Shown here piece after piece: positions 21,880-31,835 of a DNA stretch of 64,000 nucleotides. The notes below the pieces were generated by a model that searched no databases, was not told where the DNA came from, and saw only the letters and a list, made by a program, of their open reading frames with translations. The translations under genes were made by a program, and so were the position numbers. The stretch lies in contig CM019063.1 in the NCBI GenBank assembly GCA_009667805.1, forward strand, positions 189,902,661 to 189,966,660, given 5' to 3'. Within the stretch, counting starts at the first letter, position 1, and the number at the start of each line of letters is the position of its first letter. Source of the DNA: Leptobrachium leishanense. Its lineage: Eukaryota > Chordata > Amphibia > Anura > Megophryidae.

Positions 21880-22040
21880 TTGGCAACTAATTGCCCCCAC
21901 CCCCATTTGGCTGATCCCTCCAGAAGAAATGTTGAAGCCGATAGAATATATATATTATTCTCTGCTCTATGCTCTGTTGGGTTCAACATTTCTTCTGGGA
22001 GGGATCAGCCAAATGGGGGGGGCGCATTTAGTTGAGATTG
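21880..22040. repeat. Inverted repeat of about 40-60 bp arms
   Basis: CCATTTGGCTGATCCCTCC and AGAAGAAATGTTGAA on the left are repeated inverted on the right (TTCAACATTTCTTCT, GGAGGGATCAGCCAAATGG). The loop is AT-rich. It lies inside the large hAT. Confidence 0.85.
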
Positions 22041-23573
22041 TCCACATGCCTCCCCCCCCCCCATATGTGCATATATGATCTGAGGTCTGTGGGTGGGTAT
22101 ATATATATATCTGCGTGTTGATATATATGTTTATATAGGTCTGCGTGTTGATATATACGTATATGTCTGTGTGTGGTATCAATGCATCCCTACTCTATAC
22201 ACAGTGCTCCGTGTCCCTATAATATATATGATCAGGGGTTACATTTTTTTATATTTTTATACTATTCCTATTAAATTAACAGTAATTTTTGATGTATTTT
22301 ATTCAGTAGAAACTTTCTTTTGCCTATATAACACATGCTTTGTGAAAATAAAATGGTTTTTGTGTACATTTTAATTTAGTTAGTGGATTCCTGTCCAGTG
22401 CGATGAGAAGTAAACGTAATGCAGTGTAGACACGCTGCGAGGCAGAGCGGAGTGAAGTCAAGCCTGCAAAATGTATGCTTCTCTTCGCTTTGCTACTCTG
22501 TGCATCGCTACACGCTCAGTGTGTTTCAGCCTATTCCCGCATCGCTAGCTTACCGAATCAGTTTGTATACTTGTTACTGACCCTGCTTGTTCTGAGGACC
22601 AGATCTGTTGCCGACTTTGCCTGCCATTTGACTATTCTCTGTGTATTCTCTGCCTGTTCTGTTTGCTACCTGTTGCTACTGGTGTGCGCCGATTCTCACC
22701 ATATACAGTAGCGCAGTACAAGTGCGTAAACATTGCTGACCCAGTTTTGTTATAGCTGCTGATGTAACTGAATAGATCGGGGATCTCTTCTGTATTACCA
22801 AAACCTCCACCACTGCACTTTTCCACAATACCTCAGAGGGGTTACGGTGTGAAGGCACTTGCTGCCACCAAAGGCACAATATTTGGGTGCACTGCCACTG
22901 ACGCCTATACCAGATTCATATCATTTTAATATTGGACCGCAGGGTCCAACCCTGCACTCTTCCACAATACCACAGAGGGGTTAAGGTGTGACGGCACTGT
23001 TGCCGACACTAAAGGCCCAATTTTAATGCACCTATTGTTACTTTCATCCAAAGCCTGCATAAGTTTCACCATAATGTAGCCAAAAAAAATCACTAAACTT
23101 GTTCTGCGTGTCCTAAAATGTCTCCTCTATTCATACAGGCTGCCACCCCAAGCAGTTGTTTATGAATAGATTAAAGGAAAGCCATTTGAAATGTCATTTT
23201 TTTGTTTTCAAATGTTTCTATACATCCTACAAATCCGCCACTTCACGGGCAGGTTATGGGGATCTCCTAGGCACGATATTTGAAGGAATTTTCCATTTTT
23301 ATTCTTAACCTTTATTTCATGGAAAACTCCCTGTTCCTTTAAAAAGTTTTCTTTTAAACTTTTTGTCCTTGTTTCCTGTCCCCCAGGGCACTATCCGGAC
23401 CCCCATACACCTTTTATGGCAAATATCTTGCATATATGCCCTCTTGGAGGGCACTCTAAAAATCTAACTTTCGATTTCCATTGACTGGCATTGAGTTTGG
23501 TTCGTGTTCAAGTTCGAACTTGAACTTGAACTTTTGAAATTGTGGGGGTGTTCGGCTCATCACTACTCTTGAG

Positions 23574-24325
23574 TGACCTAAGATTGGGGGAAGATTTGAT
23601 GGCGTCTGGGAAGTTATTCCATAATTGCGGTTCTCTGTAGGAAAATGAGGATCGAGCCACTTTCTTTTTGTATTGTGGTATTGCAAGTAAGGGGCTGGTC
23701 CTGGATCGGATGTTATAGGAGGAGGGAACTGCTGCGGGAAGCAGTCTATTCAGGTAGTGTGGCAGCTTCCCAGAGAACACCAACACCAGGTTGGAAAGGT
23801 GAAGGGTGCGTCTGGATTCCAGCGACGCCCAGTTTAGTTTTTTTAACATGTCACAATGGTGGGTTACGTAGTTACATTGTAGCACAAAGCGGCAGAATGA
23901 GTTATACAATGTAGTAAGTTTCTGGAGGTGCGTTTGCGGGGCAGCTGCATACACTACATCTCCATATTCAATAGACGGAATAAGCATTTGTTGTACAATT
24001 TGCTTTCTTACTGCGGGGCTCAGGCAGGATTTGTTTCTGTACAGGGCACCTAGTTTGGGGTAAAGTTTATATGAGAGTTTTTCGATGTGGGGGCCAAAGG
24101 ATAGATTTGGGTCTAACCACATACGTAGATATTTGAGAGAAGTGGGGTTAGTGTGCCATTTGATCTTGTCCTGACATATAGATGGGGATTTTGCAATTTA
24201 TGTAGTTTAGGCGCTGTTCCAAAGATCATGGTGACAGTTTGTCAGTATTTAAAAAAAGTTTGTTGTGTTTGATCGACTTTTCTACCTTTGTGAATTGTTC
24301 TTGCAGCACGGCCTCCAGCTGCGGA
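23574..24325 (-). pseudogene. LINE copy 2, reverse-transcriptase C-terminal region
   Basis: The minus-strand frame from about 24122 contains LKYLRMWLDPNLSFGPH, LGALYRNKSCLSP, PSIEYGDVVYAAAPQ and CRFVLQCNYVTHHCDML. This is the thumb and C-terminal domain following the RT catalytic palm. The upstream part (VEKSIKHNKLFLNTDKLSP, 24230-24300) is in another frame. The catalytic YADD region is missing by 5' truncation. Confidence 0.82.
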
Positions 24326-24471
24326 AGAGTTATACAATGTAGTAAGTTTCTGAAGGTGCGTTTGCGGGGCAGCTGCATACACTCAGTGGCGTAGCGTGGG
24401 TTGTCAGCGCCCGGGGCCAGCCAAGAATTGTGCGCCCCCCCCCCCAACCTGTGGACACGTTATCGATATTG

Positions 24472-25318
24472 CCGCAGCTCTCACTTGAATATTGCCCCAG
24501 CCAGCTCTCACATGGATATTGCCCCAGCTCTCACCTGGATATTGCCCCAGCTCACACATGGATTTGCCCCAGCTCACACATGAATTTGCCCCAGCACATG
24601 GATATGCCCCAGCTCATGGATTTGCCCCCAGCTCATGGATTTGCCCCAAGCTCATAGATTTGCCCCAAGCTCATGGATTTGCCCCAGTTCTCACATGGAT
24701 TTGCCCCAGTTCTCACATGGATTTGCCCCAGCTCACACATGGATTTGCCCCAGCTCACACATGGATTTACCCCAGCTCATGGATATGCCCCAGCTCATGG
24801 ATTTGCCCCAGCTCATGGATATGCCCAGCTCATGGATTTGCCCCAGCTCATGGATATGCCCAGCTCATGGATTTGCCCCAGCTCATGGATTTGCCCCAGT
24901 TCTCACATGGATTTGCCCCAGCTCATGGATTTGCCCCAGCTCACACATGGATTTGACCCAGCTCATGGATATGCCCCAGCTCATGGATATGCCCCAGCTC
25001 ATGGATTTGCCCCCAGCTCATGGATTTGCCCCAGTTCTCACATGGATTTGCCCCAGCTCATGGATATGCCCCCAGCTCATGGATATGCTCAGCTCATGGA
25101 TTTGCCCCCAGCTCATGGATTTGCCCCAGTTCTCACATGGATTTGCCCCAGCTCATGGATTTGCCCCAGTTCTCACATGGATTTGCCCCAGCTCATGGAT
25201 TTGCCCCAGCTCACACATGGATTTGCCCCAGCTCATGGATTTTCCCCAGCTCTCACATGGATTTGCCCCAGCTCATGGATTTGCCCCAGCTCTCACCTGG
25301 ATACTTCCCCCAGCTCCG
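24472..25318 (+). repeat. Minisatellite inside hAT E
   Basis: About forty-five units of GCCCCAGCTCATGGATTT, with AGTTCTCACATGGATT and AGCTCACACATGGATT variants. Long frames across it are artefacts. Confidence 0.92.
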
Positions 25319-25330
25319 GATCCAGCAGGG

Positions 25331-25602
25331 GTTGAGGGGGCCCAGATGCCGGGCAGCGGGAGTGCCTGCCCGGTCCTGAACAGCGTGCGAGTCCGTCCGT
25401 GTTGAAGGGGAGGCGGCTGCGTGCGTGCGCAGGTCACGCGGTCCGGCCAGTCAGGTGGTACAGAGACTCAGTACCACCTGATTAGCCGGACCACATGACC
25501 GGCTGCACCTGCACGCAGCCGCATCCCCTTCAACACGGATGGACTCACTGTTCAGGACCGGGCAGGCACTCCCGCTGCCCGGCATCTGGGTCCCCTCAAC
25601 CC
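25331..25602. repeat. Long CpG-rich inverted repeat in hAT E
   Basis: The arms start GGGGTTGAGGGGGCCCAGAT and end GGGTCCCCTCAACCC, with the centre GTGGTACAGAGACTCAGTAC at about 25454. It is homologous to the hairpin in element C but more diverged between arms. Confidence 0.88.
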
Positions 25603-25693
25603 GCGGGCCCTTGGGCGGCGCCCGAGGCCGCCCCTAACAAAACTGCGCCCGGGGCCACGGCCCCCCCAGCCCTCCCCCCACGCTACGCCACTG

Positions 25694-26085
25694 CATACAC
25701 TACATCTCCGTATTCAATCGCCGGCATAAGCATTTGTTGTACAATCTGCTTTCTTACCGTGGGGCTAAGGTAGGATTTGTTTCTGTACAGGGCACCTAAG
25801 TTTGGGGTAAAGTTTAGATGAGAGTTTTTTGATATGGGGCCAAAGGATAGATTTGGGTCTAACCACATATGTAGATATTTGAGAGAAGTGACTGTGGTCA
25901 GCGTGCCATTTGATTTTGTCCTGACACATAGATGTCTAGCGATTTCTAGCAATGTGAGATTGTTCTGTGTTATGCATCTGTCTACATGGTTTAAGGTTCT
26001 GTGCACTGTCATAAAAAGCAAAAAATTACTTAACTCAAATCCTTGGTTGGCTCTGGTCAGAAACCTGCCTCAAAAGCTTCTAGAA
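25694..26085 (-). pseudogene. LINE copy 1, reverse-transcriptase segment
   Basis: The minus-strand frame 26021-25683 contains RTLNHVDRCI, LKYLHMWLDPNLSFGP and VRKQIVQQMLMPAIEYGD. It parallels LINE copy 2 and shows that 23.5-26.1 kb holds two copies of the same protein region. It continues past hAT E at 24383. Confidence 0.8.
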
Positions 26086-26091
26086 CCTGTG

Positions 26092-26410
26092 TACATACAC
26101 TCACCGACCACTTTATCAGGTACATCTGTTCAATTGCTTGTTAACACAAATTGCTAAATCACTCAATCACATGACACTAACTCAATGCATTTTGGCATCT
26201 AGACGTGGTGAAGTTCAAATAGGCAATGACATCAGAATGGGGAAGAAAGCGGATTCAAGGGACTTTGACCGTGACATGGTTTGTTGGGGCCAGGCGGGCT
26301 GGTCTGAGCATTTCACAAATTGCTTATCTACTGGGATTTTGAAGCACAACCATCTCTAGAGTTTACAGAGAATGGTCTGAAAAAGAGAAAACATCCAGTG
26401 AGTGGCAGTG
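26092..26410 (+). mobile_element. Tc1 element 2, left end only
   Basis: CATACACTCACCGACCACTT at the left is a Tc1 terminal repeat preceded by TA. Downstream phrases TCAATTGCTTGTTAACACAA, AGAATGGGGAAGAAAG and AGTTTACAGAGAATGGTCTG are the 5' region and start of the transposase (HTH part) of a common Tc1 family. After GTGAGTGGCAGTGT the transposase stops and a minisatellite replaces it. The right terminal repeat is absent. Confidence 0.75.
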
Positions 26411-27160
26411 TTTGGATTCATATGCTGCATTATTATACTGTAGAGGTGCTGCCCGGCAGTGCGCGGATTCCTATGCTGCATTATTCTGTAGAGGTGCTGC
26501 CCGGCACTGTGCGGATTCATATGCTGCATTAATTATACTGTAGAGGTTGCTGCGCGGCCCTGTGCGGAATCATGTGCTGCCCGGCAGTGTGCGGATTCAG
26601 ATGCTGCATTATTATACTGTAGAGGTGCTGCCCGGCAGTGTGCGGATTCAGATGCTGCATTATTATACTGTAGAAGTGCTGCCCGGCAGTGTGCGGATTC
26701 ATATGCTGCATTATTATACTGTAGAGGTGCTGCCCGGCAGTGTGCGGATTCATATGCTGCATTATTATAATGTAGAGGTGCTGCCCGGCAGTGTGCGGAT
26801 TCATATGCTGCATTATTATACTGTAGAGGTGCTGCCCGGCAGTGTGCGGATTCATATGCTGCATTATTATAATGTAGAGGTGCTGCCCGGCAGTGTGCGG
26901 ATTCATATGCTGCATTATTATACTGTAGAGGTGCTGCCCGGCAGTGTGCGGATTCATATGCTGCATTAATTATACTGTAGAGTTTGCTGCAAGGTCCTGT
27001 GCGGAATTTATGTGCTGCCCGGCAGTGTGCGGATTCTTATGCTGCATTATTATACTGTAGAGGTGTTGCCCGGCAGTGTGCGGATTCATATGCTGCAATA
27101 TACTGTAGAGGTGCAGCCCGGCAGTGTGCAGATTCATATGCTGCATTATTCTGTAGAGGT
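26405..27160. repeat. 51-bp minisatellite joined to the Tc1 stub
   Basis: About fourteen units containing GGATTCATATGCTGCATTAT, TATACTGTAGAGGTGCTGCC and CGGCAGTGTGC. The period of 51 (17 codons) leaves frames open on both strands. The first unit begins GTGGCAGTGTTTGGATTCAT, overlapping Tc1 sequence at the junction. Confidence 0.92.
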
Positions 27161-27224
27161 AAATCATTTGTTAATTTTTTTTTCGTTCATACTATTTATT
27201 TTTAATTATTAAATAAAGTTGTGC

Positions 27225-27540
27225 AATGCATATTCATAAGAAAAAACGGATCTTTCATAAAAAACAATACGTCCTTAGGAACGAATCGGCAGACTTACCG
27301 TATTGACCGAAATATCGGAGCATCCGAAATACCATTCGTCTAAGTCAAAACTAAATAGACACTTTGAAATAACGAGAACAGACGATCCTAAAGACCGAAA
27401 ATTTCCGATATCACGAAATGAAAGTCGATACGAAACAACGAGCCGAAACAAAAATCGGCCGAAATGAAAATTTAAAAAAAAAACGAACGAGCCGAAACTA
27501 AACAAAATGAAAAAAAAATGCGTGCACATCTCTAGAAATG
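27225..27540. mobile_element. Foldback hAT MITE remnant (TTTCGGCTCG family)
   Basis: Dense in CGAAA/TTTCG words, ending GTGCACATCTCTAGA. It resembles the inverse of 48656-49533 but has only one recognisable end. Confidence 0.6.
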
Positions 27541-28016
27541 CCGCACTGGCTTACTGGGAGAAATCCCGGTAGGCTGCTCATGTGCAGGGTCATTTCAAAA
27601 GTTTAATTCCTTAAATGTCAGAGACCGTGAACTGCTCTCCCTCTGCAAGAAAACCAGAAAGTCACTCTGCACCACCATTTTCCCCTGTAACCACAAGCCA
27701 GCCATACTCCAAGCAACCTCTCCTTCTGCAAGAAAGCCATAAAGGCAGGGCTGGACTGGCCTACCGGGATACCAGGAGTAATCCCGGCAGGCTGCTTGAT
27801 TTATGGGCTGATGGTGCTGGGGAGCCGTGCAGTCCTGCCTCCAGCATTCCAGCAGCAGCTTCAGGTCCTGACAGGGAGGTAAAGAGGCACACTGAGTAAA
27901 TTAAGTTGCAGTGGGGGGATTCATGTCTAGTGAAATGTTTCTGATATTCCTCCTTATTTATATAAACAGGACCAAATAAATCATATAACTGTTTAATGTG
28001 TTCACTCTATCAGGGT

Positions 28017-29310
28017 TATTCAGAGAGCACCGAAATGTCACTGACATTTCAGTGCTCTCTGGTTCACCTCACTTCGACAAGTTGAATTTGAAGACCGTGA
28101 GGTGAATTCAGCATTCACCGCAAGGTCCCCAAAGTGCGGTGAATCGACCCGTCGAATGCTGCAAATCTGCTGAATGCCGCAGATCAACCCAAAGGCAGCC
28201 GCAAACCCACTGAGCAAACCGCCGAACACACCTGCAAGCCGCCCAAAGAGACTGCTGAACGCACCCGCAAGCCACCGAAGAGACTGCCTAACGTACCCGA
28301 CGGCCTGCCCAACGCAGCCACAAAAAACTGACCAGCAGCTGAACGGGTTTAAAAAAAAACAACAAACACCCAACTTATAGGCTAGGGTTAAACGAAAGCA
28401 TTTTTACACGCGAACGGAAAAAAGTGCGTCCGAACGCATTGACGTATTTTTTCACGGAATACGCGAAAACGGTCATACGATGCGCATTTTTGTGCGTGAT
28501 TTTTTACGGATCCAAACCAGGAAACTTTGGGTGTTTGGACGTTATGTTGGCCGGACATGAGCAGCGTCTGACATCTCCTAATCACGCACACACGCCGCTA
28601 TGCGGACGCAGCGCACTCTGTACGTCAGTACTAGCGGTTCTGCGTTCTCGAAAAAATGCGTTCATTTTCCACTTGCGTTGCGCGGCCGAACTTTCGTGCG
28701 GCCGTACTTCGTATATTGGCCGTCATTGCCCGTCATTTGCTGCTAGTGCGGCAGTAATTGAGTGCGCCAGAACGCACGTTAAAAGTGCGCTGGTCTGACC
28801 CCAGCCTTAAATGCGGTTTGCAAAATACTACTGCATGAAAATGCCTGGAAATAGTATATAAAGTCCTATGAATAATAATAAAAAAGGTCTGTTACAGAAA
28901 AAAAATCATTTTAAAATAATTCACCAGAAAAATGCCTAAAAAAAGAGACTTTTTGCTGCAAATTAAAAGAATAAATGTTTTTTTAGATATTGGATAAAAT
29001 GGGAATATTTTTAACATTGAATCCTATGGGATTCTCCTGATTAAACCTGTCGAATGAAACCACTGAACTTCAGGGCATTTCACTGACATTTCTCTGCTGT
29101 TCAATGTGAATAGATTAACCATTGCTTCTCTATGGGAGATTTCACTGCTGCCGAACAGGCACCGTATTTCCCTGGCAATTCAACAAAATTTGCCAAACTG
29201 CCTGCTCTTTGAATAGCCAAATGGCCCCGAAATTTCACGTATAGGGAAATTCCCTGTTTGGTGCAATTTTTGGGCCAGTTTGGCTCTCTTTGAATATATA
29301 TGTGAGACTT
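28017..29310. mobile_element. Palindromic MITE (CAGGGTTATTCA), large copy
   Basis: The left end is ATCAGGGTTATTCAGAGAGC. The right end GGCTCTCTTTGAATATA is a diverged inverse. Internal phrase GGGAATATTTTTAACATTGA is shared with 18045-18932. A Harbinger-type MITE sits inside it. Confidence 0.65.
28380..28806. mobile_element. Harbinger-type MITE, copy 1 (427 bp)
   Basis: It starts GGCTAGGGTTAAACG and ends GTCTGACCCCAGCC, flanked by ATA and TTA (an imperfect 3-bp duplication). The interior is CpG-rich and matches 52052-52477 along its whole length in inverse orientation. Confidence 0.75.
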
Positions 29311-29439
29311 TAGCCTCACTCAGGGACTGGTCAGTAATGAGGCTGTAATTATTATTTTATCATTATGGAATGTCTCCTCTAGTTATATACCATGATTTTA
29401 TTTCCGCTTCTTTTATTTTTCCTGTGTTCTTTCACCATA

Positions 29440-30080
29440 AGAGCTTGTGGGTGCTATTCCTTGCCCTGTGCTAAAATGGGGACGCTAAGTGAATAATGTG
29501 CACCTGCAGGTTTCCCCTTAGTGTCCCTGATTAGGCTCCATATTACGGGTCAGGTGCTGATTCAGAAGTCTGCCCCGTAATGCAGCACTAAGCGCCACTG
29601 CACGTACCTCCTCCTGGAGTCCATAGGACACCATGGAGACTTTTGCTGCCCAGTCACGTGACCTGCAGGATCTTGCCTCTCGTGAGATCTTGCAGGTCTG
29701 CAACTTGATTCATGGAGGGAGACTGGGGACTTTTTGTCCCCAGTCTCACTCTGCTCCCTGCGGCCAGAAGAGGCTGATCGGCCCACTGTTCTTGCCACGG
29801 GATGAGAGGTGAGTCTCTGCTTTTTCTTTTTTTAGCTGGTGATAAATGATTCAGGAGAAATGGTATCAGTTAGCACCAGCTTCTAGCGGTGGTTAACTTT
29901 TTCGTTACCTCATCAGTGCAGTAATTTGCGTTAGGACTTTGCTCTCCCTATCCTTAACATGGGAAGCACGAAGTACAGTAAGCTCACAGAAGCGAGCACC
30001 ATCACTAATGCTCTAAGGGTTGTATTTTTTAGCCCATTAGCGTTCAGATTGTAATATGGGGCATGCGTTAAAGTCACTTA
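29440..30080. mobile_element. Family A MITE, copy 3
   Basis: It contains GGGGACGCTAAGTGA, CTGCAGGTTTCCCCTTAGTG, CTGGAGTCCATAGGACACCA, CAGTCACGTGACCTGCAG and GGTGATAAATGATTC, parallel to copies 1 and 2. The terminal repeats are degraded. Confidence 0.65.
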
Positions 30081-30199
30081 ACTTAGCGCTATAAAGATGG
30101 TCTAAATTTTTTTCCAGGGCTGATTTTTATTCCCAGTCCGGCCCTGCAGAAAGGTACTTCAATAAACACAGTTTTTGCCATTTTGTTACTGTTCCTAGT

Positions 30200-31200
30200 A
30201 TATCATTTTTTTCCTTTCCTCTTTTTTTGATATTTTATTTCTATGCTGATTCTCAGTCTGCTCTGCTCCTCCCGGTTGTAAATACTATGCATGGCCAAAT
30301 GGCTACACCCTCTAAACTGTGTATTTGTTTCATCCACAGTCACTCTGCACCACCATTTTCCCCCTGTAACCACAAGTCAGCCATGCTCAAAGCAACCTCT
30401 CCCTCTGCAAGAAAGCCAGAAAGCTATACTTCAATCAACACCCTTTATGCCATTTTGTTACTGCTCCTAGTATATATACATATACATATACATATATAAG
30501 GTTTATTATTGCAGAAGCCATTTGCATATCACAGCAATTCAAAGAACTGCAACACAGAGCTCCTGTGCTACATTCCCCATATGCAGCAAGGAACTCTGGG
30601 TAAGATATGCAAATCACATCTGTCTCACTTTTTTGCATCCTGGGTCTGTTTTCACAGAACCCTTAAATCAATGCCGTGCCATGCTAGATGTTTTTTTTTT
30701 AGCAGAGATCAGGTTTATGCAACTGACCAAAACCACTCCTAGGCCAGCGCTGTTTTGGGTTTATTGGACCCTCTTCAGCAGGAGCTAGGCATGACCAGTT
30801 GCAGTGGATGCTTGGACCTGTAGGGAAAATCAGTACTTGCTTGGGTTGCGGTGGAGGGCAAAAAATTAGATAAAAAGCCTCCACCCAATAACCAATAAGG
30901 TTTAGTATTGCAGAAGCCATTTGCACATCACAGCAATTCAAAGAACTGCATCACAGAGCTACTGTGCTACATTCCCCATATGCAGCCCAGAACTCTGGGT
31001 AAGAGATTTTTTTTTCTTCCCTCTTTTTTTGAAATTTTAATCCTGTGCTGATTCTCAGTCTGCTCTGCACCTCCTGGTTGTAAATACTTTGCATGACCAA
31101 ATGGCTACCCCCCCCCCCCTCTAAACACTGTATTTGTTTCATCCAGTCACTCTGCACACATTTTTCCCTGTGCTGTCCCACCCAGCCCCATCCTAATGAC
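30200..31200. repeat. Dispersed direct repeats, non-coding
   Basis: Two pairs of direct copies are visible. AGAAGCCATTTGCATATCAC with ATTCCCCATATGCAGC.. is at 30510-30605 and again at 30908-31003. TGATTCTCAGTCTGCTCTGC..GGTTGTAAATACT is at 30245-30310 and again at 31045-31110. The CACTCTGCACCACCATTTTC block at 30340 also occurs at 27660. No protein motif was recognised. Confidence 0.75.
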
Positions 31201-31316
31201 ATTACCTCCTTTTCTCAGCTGCTTCACTTCTCTCTCGGATTAACCTTATAATGCCCAAGCTCTTGGTCTATCATTATGCAGTGTCTGCTATATTCTCTAT
31301 GGTAATTATCTCCATA

Positions 31317-31805
31317 CAGGGCCGGCCCGACCATGGAGCGGTTCGGAGCAACCGCTCCAGGTAGCAGATTTTGGGGGAGCGGCAGATTTTGCTGCCAACC
31401 CTTCACTGTTTGCTAAACAGTGCCACTGCACCGGCATCTCATGGAGGCCGACGCAGTGGCTGTTATGCGCCGAGTTTCCGGACTATCTCCCTGTCTGGGC
31501 ACCACCTGCTGGCATCACCGGACCTTTGCATGCTGGGAAATGTAGTTCTAGCCTGGTTTACTACATATTGCAGAGAACCAGTTTAGAACTACATTTCCCG
31601 GCATGCAATGCTCCAGTGATGCCATACAGTAATGTGTGGTGTGTATCACAGAGCTCCACAGCAATAATACTCACCACACATTACTGTGAGTTGTAATGCT
31701 GTGGAGCTCTGGATACGCTGTTACATGACACATGTTTTTTATTGTATTTGGGGGGGCAGCATTTCATCATCGCTCCAGGCAGCACAGTGGCTTGGGCCGG
31801 CCCTG
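31317..31805. mobile_element. hAT-type MITE (CAGGGCCGGCCC), 489 bp
   Basis: The ends CAGGGCCGGCCCGACCATGG and GGGCCGGCCCTG are inverse, flanked by the perfect 8-bp duplication TCTCCATA (31309-31316 and 31806-31813). An internal hairpin uses TGCTGGGAAATGTAGTTCTA and its inverse near 31530-31610. No gene. Confidence 0.9.
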
Positions 31806-31835
31806 TCTCCATACTCCTCCTGTTCCCTTTTGTTT

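Larger units (their letters stand above)
19957..23565. mobile_element. Large hAT element (TAGGGATGAGC family), copy 1
   Basis: The ends TACGGATGAGCTGTTC and GTTCGGCTCATCACTA are inverse. The 8-bp duplication is CTCTTAAG at 19949-19956 and CTCTTGAG at 23566-23573 (one mismatch). Excision restores the LINE reading seen at 19360 (ATCTCTTAAGTGACTTTAG). It shares left and right arms with the copy at 51288-54443. No transposase is visible. Inside lie a piggyBac-type MITE, a hairpin (21880-22040) and a repeated phrase ACTSTTCCACAATACC (about 22816 and 22958). Confidence 0.88.
19690..24325 (-). mobile_element. LINE copy 2, inserted into LINE copy 1
   Basis: It is the same family and orientation as copy 1, 5'-truncated at about 24325 (the frame begins LEAVLQEQFTKVEKS) and ending in a TTTATTTATTTA tail at 19690-19720. 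A 3.6 kb hAT (19957-23565) splits it. No clear duplication flanks it, as is common for this LINE group. Confidence 0.78.
24384..25693. mobile_element. hAT-type element E: minisatellite plus hairpin
   Basis: It starts CAGTGGCGTAGCGTGGG and ends CCCACGCTACGCCACTG, perfect inverses. It is flanked by the perfect 8-bp duplication CATACACT (24376-24383 and 25694-25701). The minisatellite (24472-25318) is followed by a long CpG-rich hairpin (25331-25602), the mirror image of element C. It splits the LINE copy 1 frame, which resumes on the other side. Confidence 0.92.
16836..26085 (-). mobile_element. LINE copy 1 (CR1/L2/Rex1 group), host of the nested insertions
   Basis: Pieces of one minus-strand LINE are 26085-25694, 24383-24326, 19689-19013 and 16917-16836. 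They are separated by hAT E, LINE copy 2 and hAT D. Joined in that order they run from the reverse-transcriptase thumb region through the C-terminus to the 3' UTR and a (TTTA) tail. Motif SFSYRAPRLWNNFP is typical of the C-terminus of this LINE group. The exact clade is uncertain. The copy is 5'-truncated at about 26085, where a Tc1 element begins. Confidence 0.8.
27746..30146. mobile_element. hAT-type element (CAGGGCTGGACTGG), with nested MITEs
   Basis: The left end CAGGGCTGGACTGGCC and right end CCAGTCCGGCCCTG are inverse. The duplication is CATAAAGG (27738-27745) and CAGAAAGG (30147-30154). A related uninterrupted sequence at 30410-30470 (GCAAGAAAGCCAGAAAGCTA) serves as an empty site. Inside are a palindromic MITE (28017-29310), a Harbinger-type MITE (28380-28806) and a family A copy (29440-30080). 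Confidence 0.82.

Noticed and set aside
22475..22711. Frame with a signal-peptide-like N-terminus (MLLFALLLCASLHAQC)
   Set aside because: It lies inside the large hAT, has no exon or family support, and the hydrophobic start can arise by chance from T/C-rich sequence.
19949..23573. The large hATs as possible carriers of a hidden host or cargo gene
   Set aside because: The interior was read on both strands; only nested MITEs, a hairpin and short repeated non-coding phrases were found.
26547..26969. 140-codon frames on both strands near 26.5-27 kb
   Set aside because: The 51-bp repeat period is 17 codons, which keeps any frame open; no non-repeat protein sequence is attached.
28424..28798. 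124-codon frame in CpG-rich DNA
   Set aside because: It falls entirely in a Harbinger-type MITE that has a non-coding homologue at 52052-52477 with frame-breaking differences.
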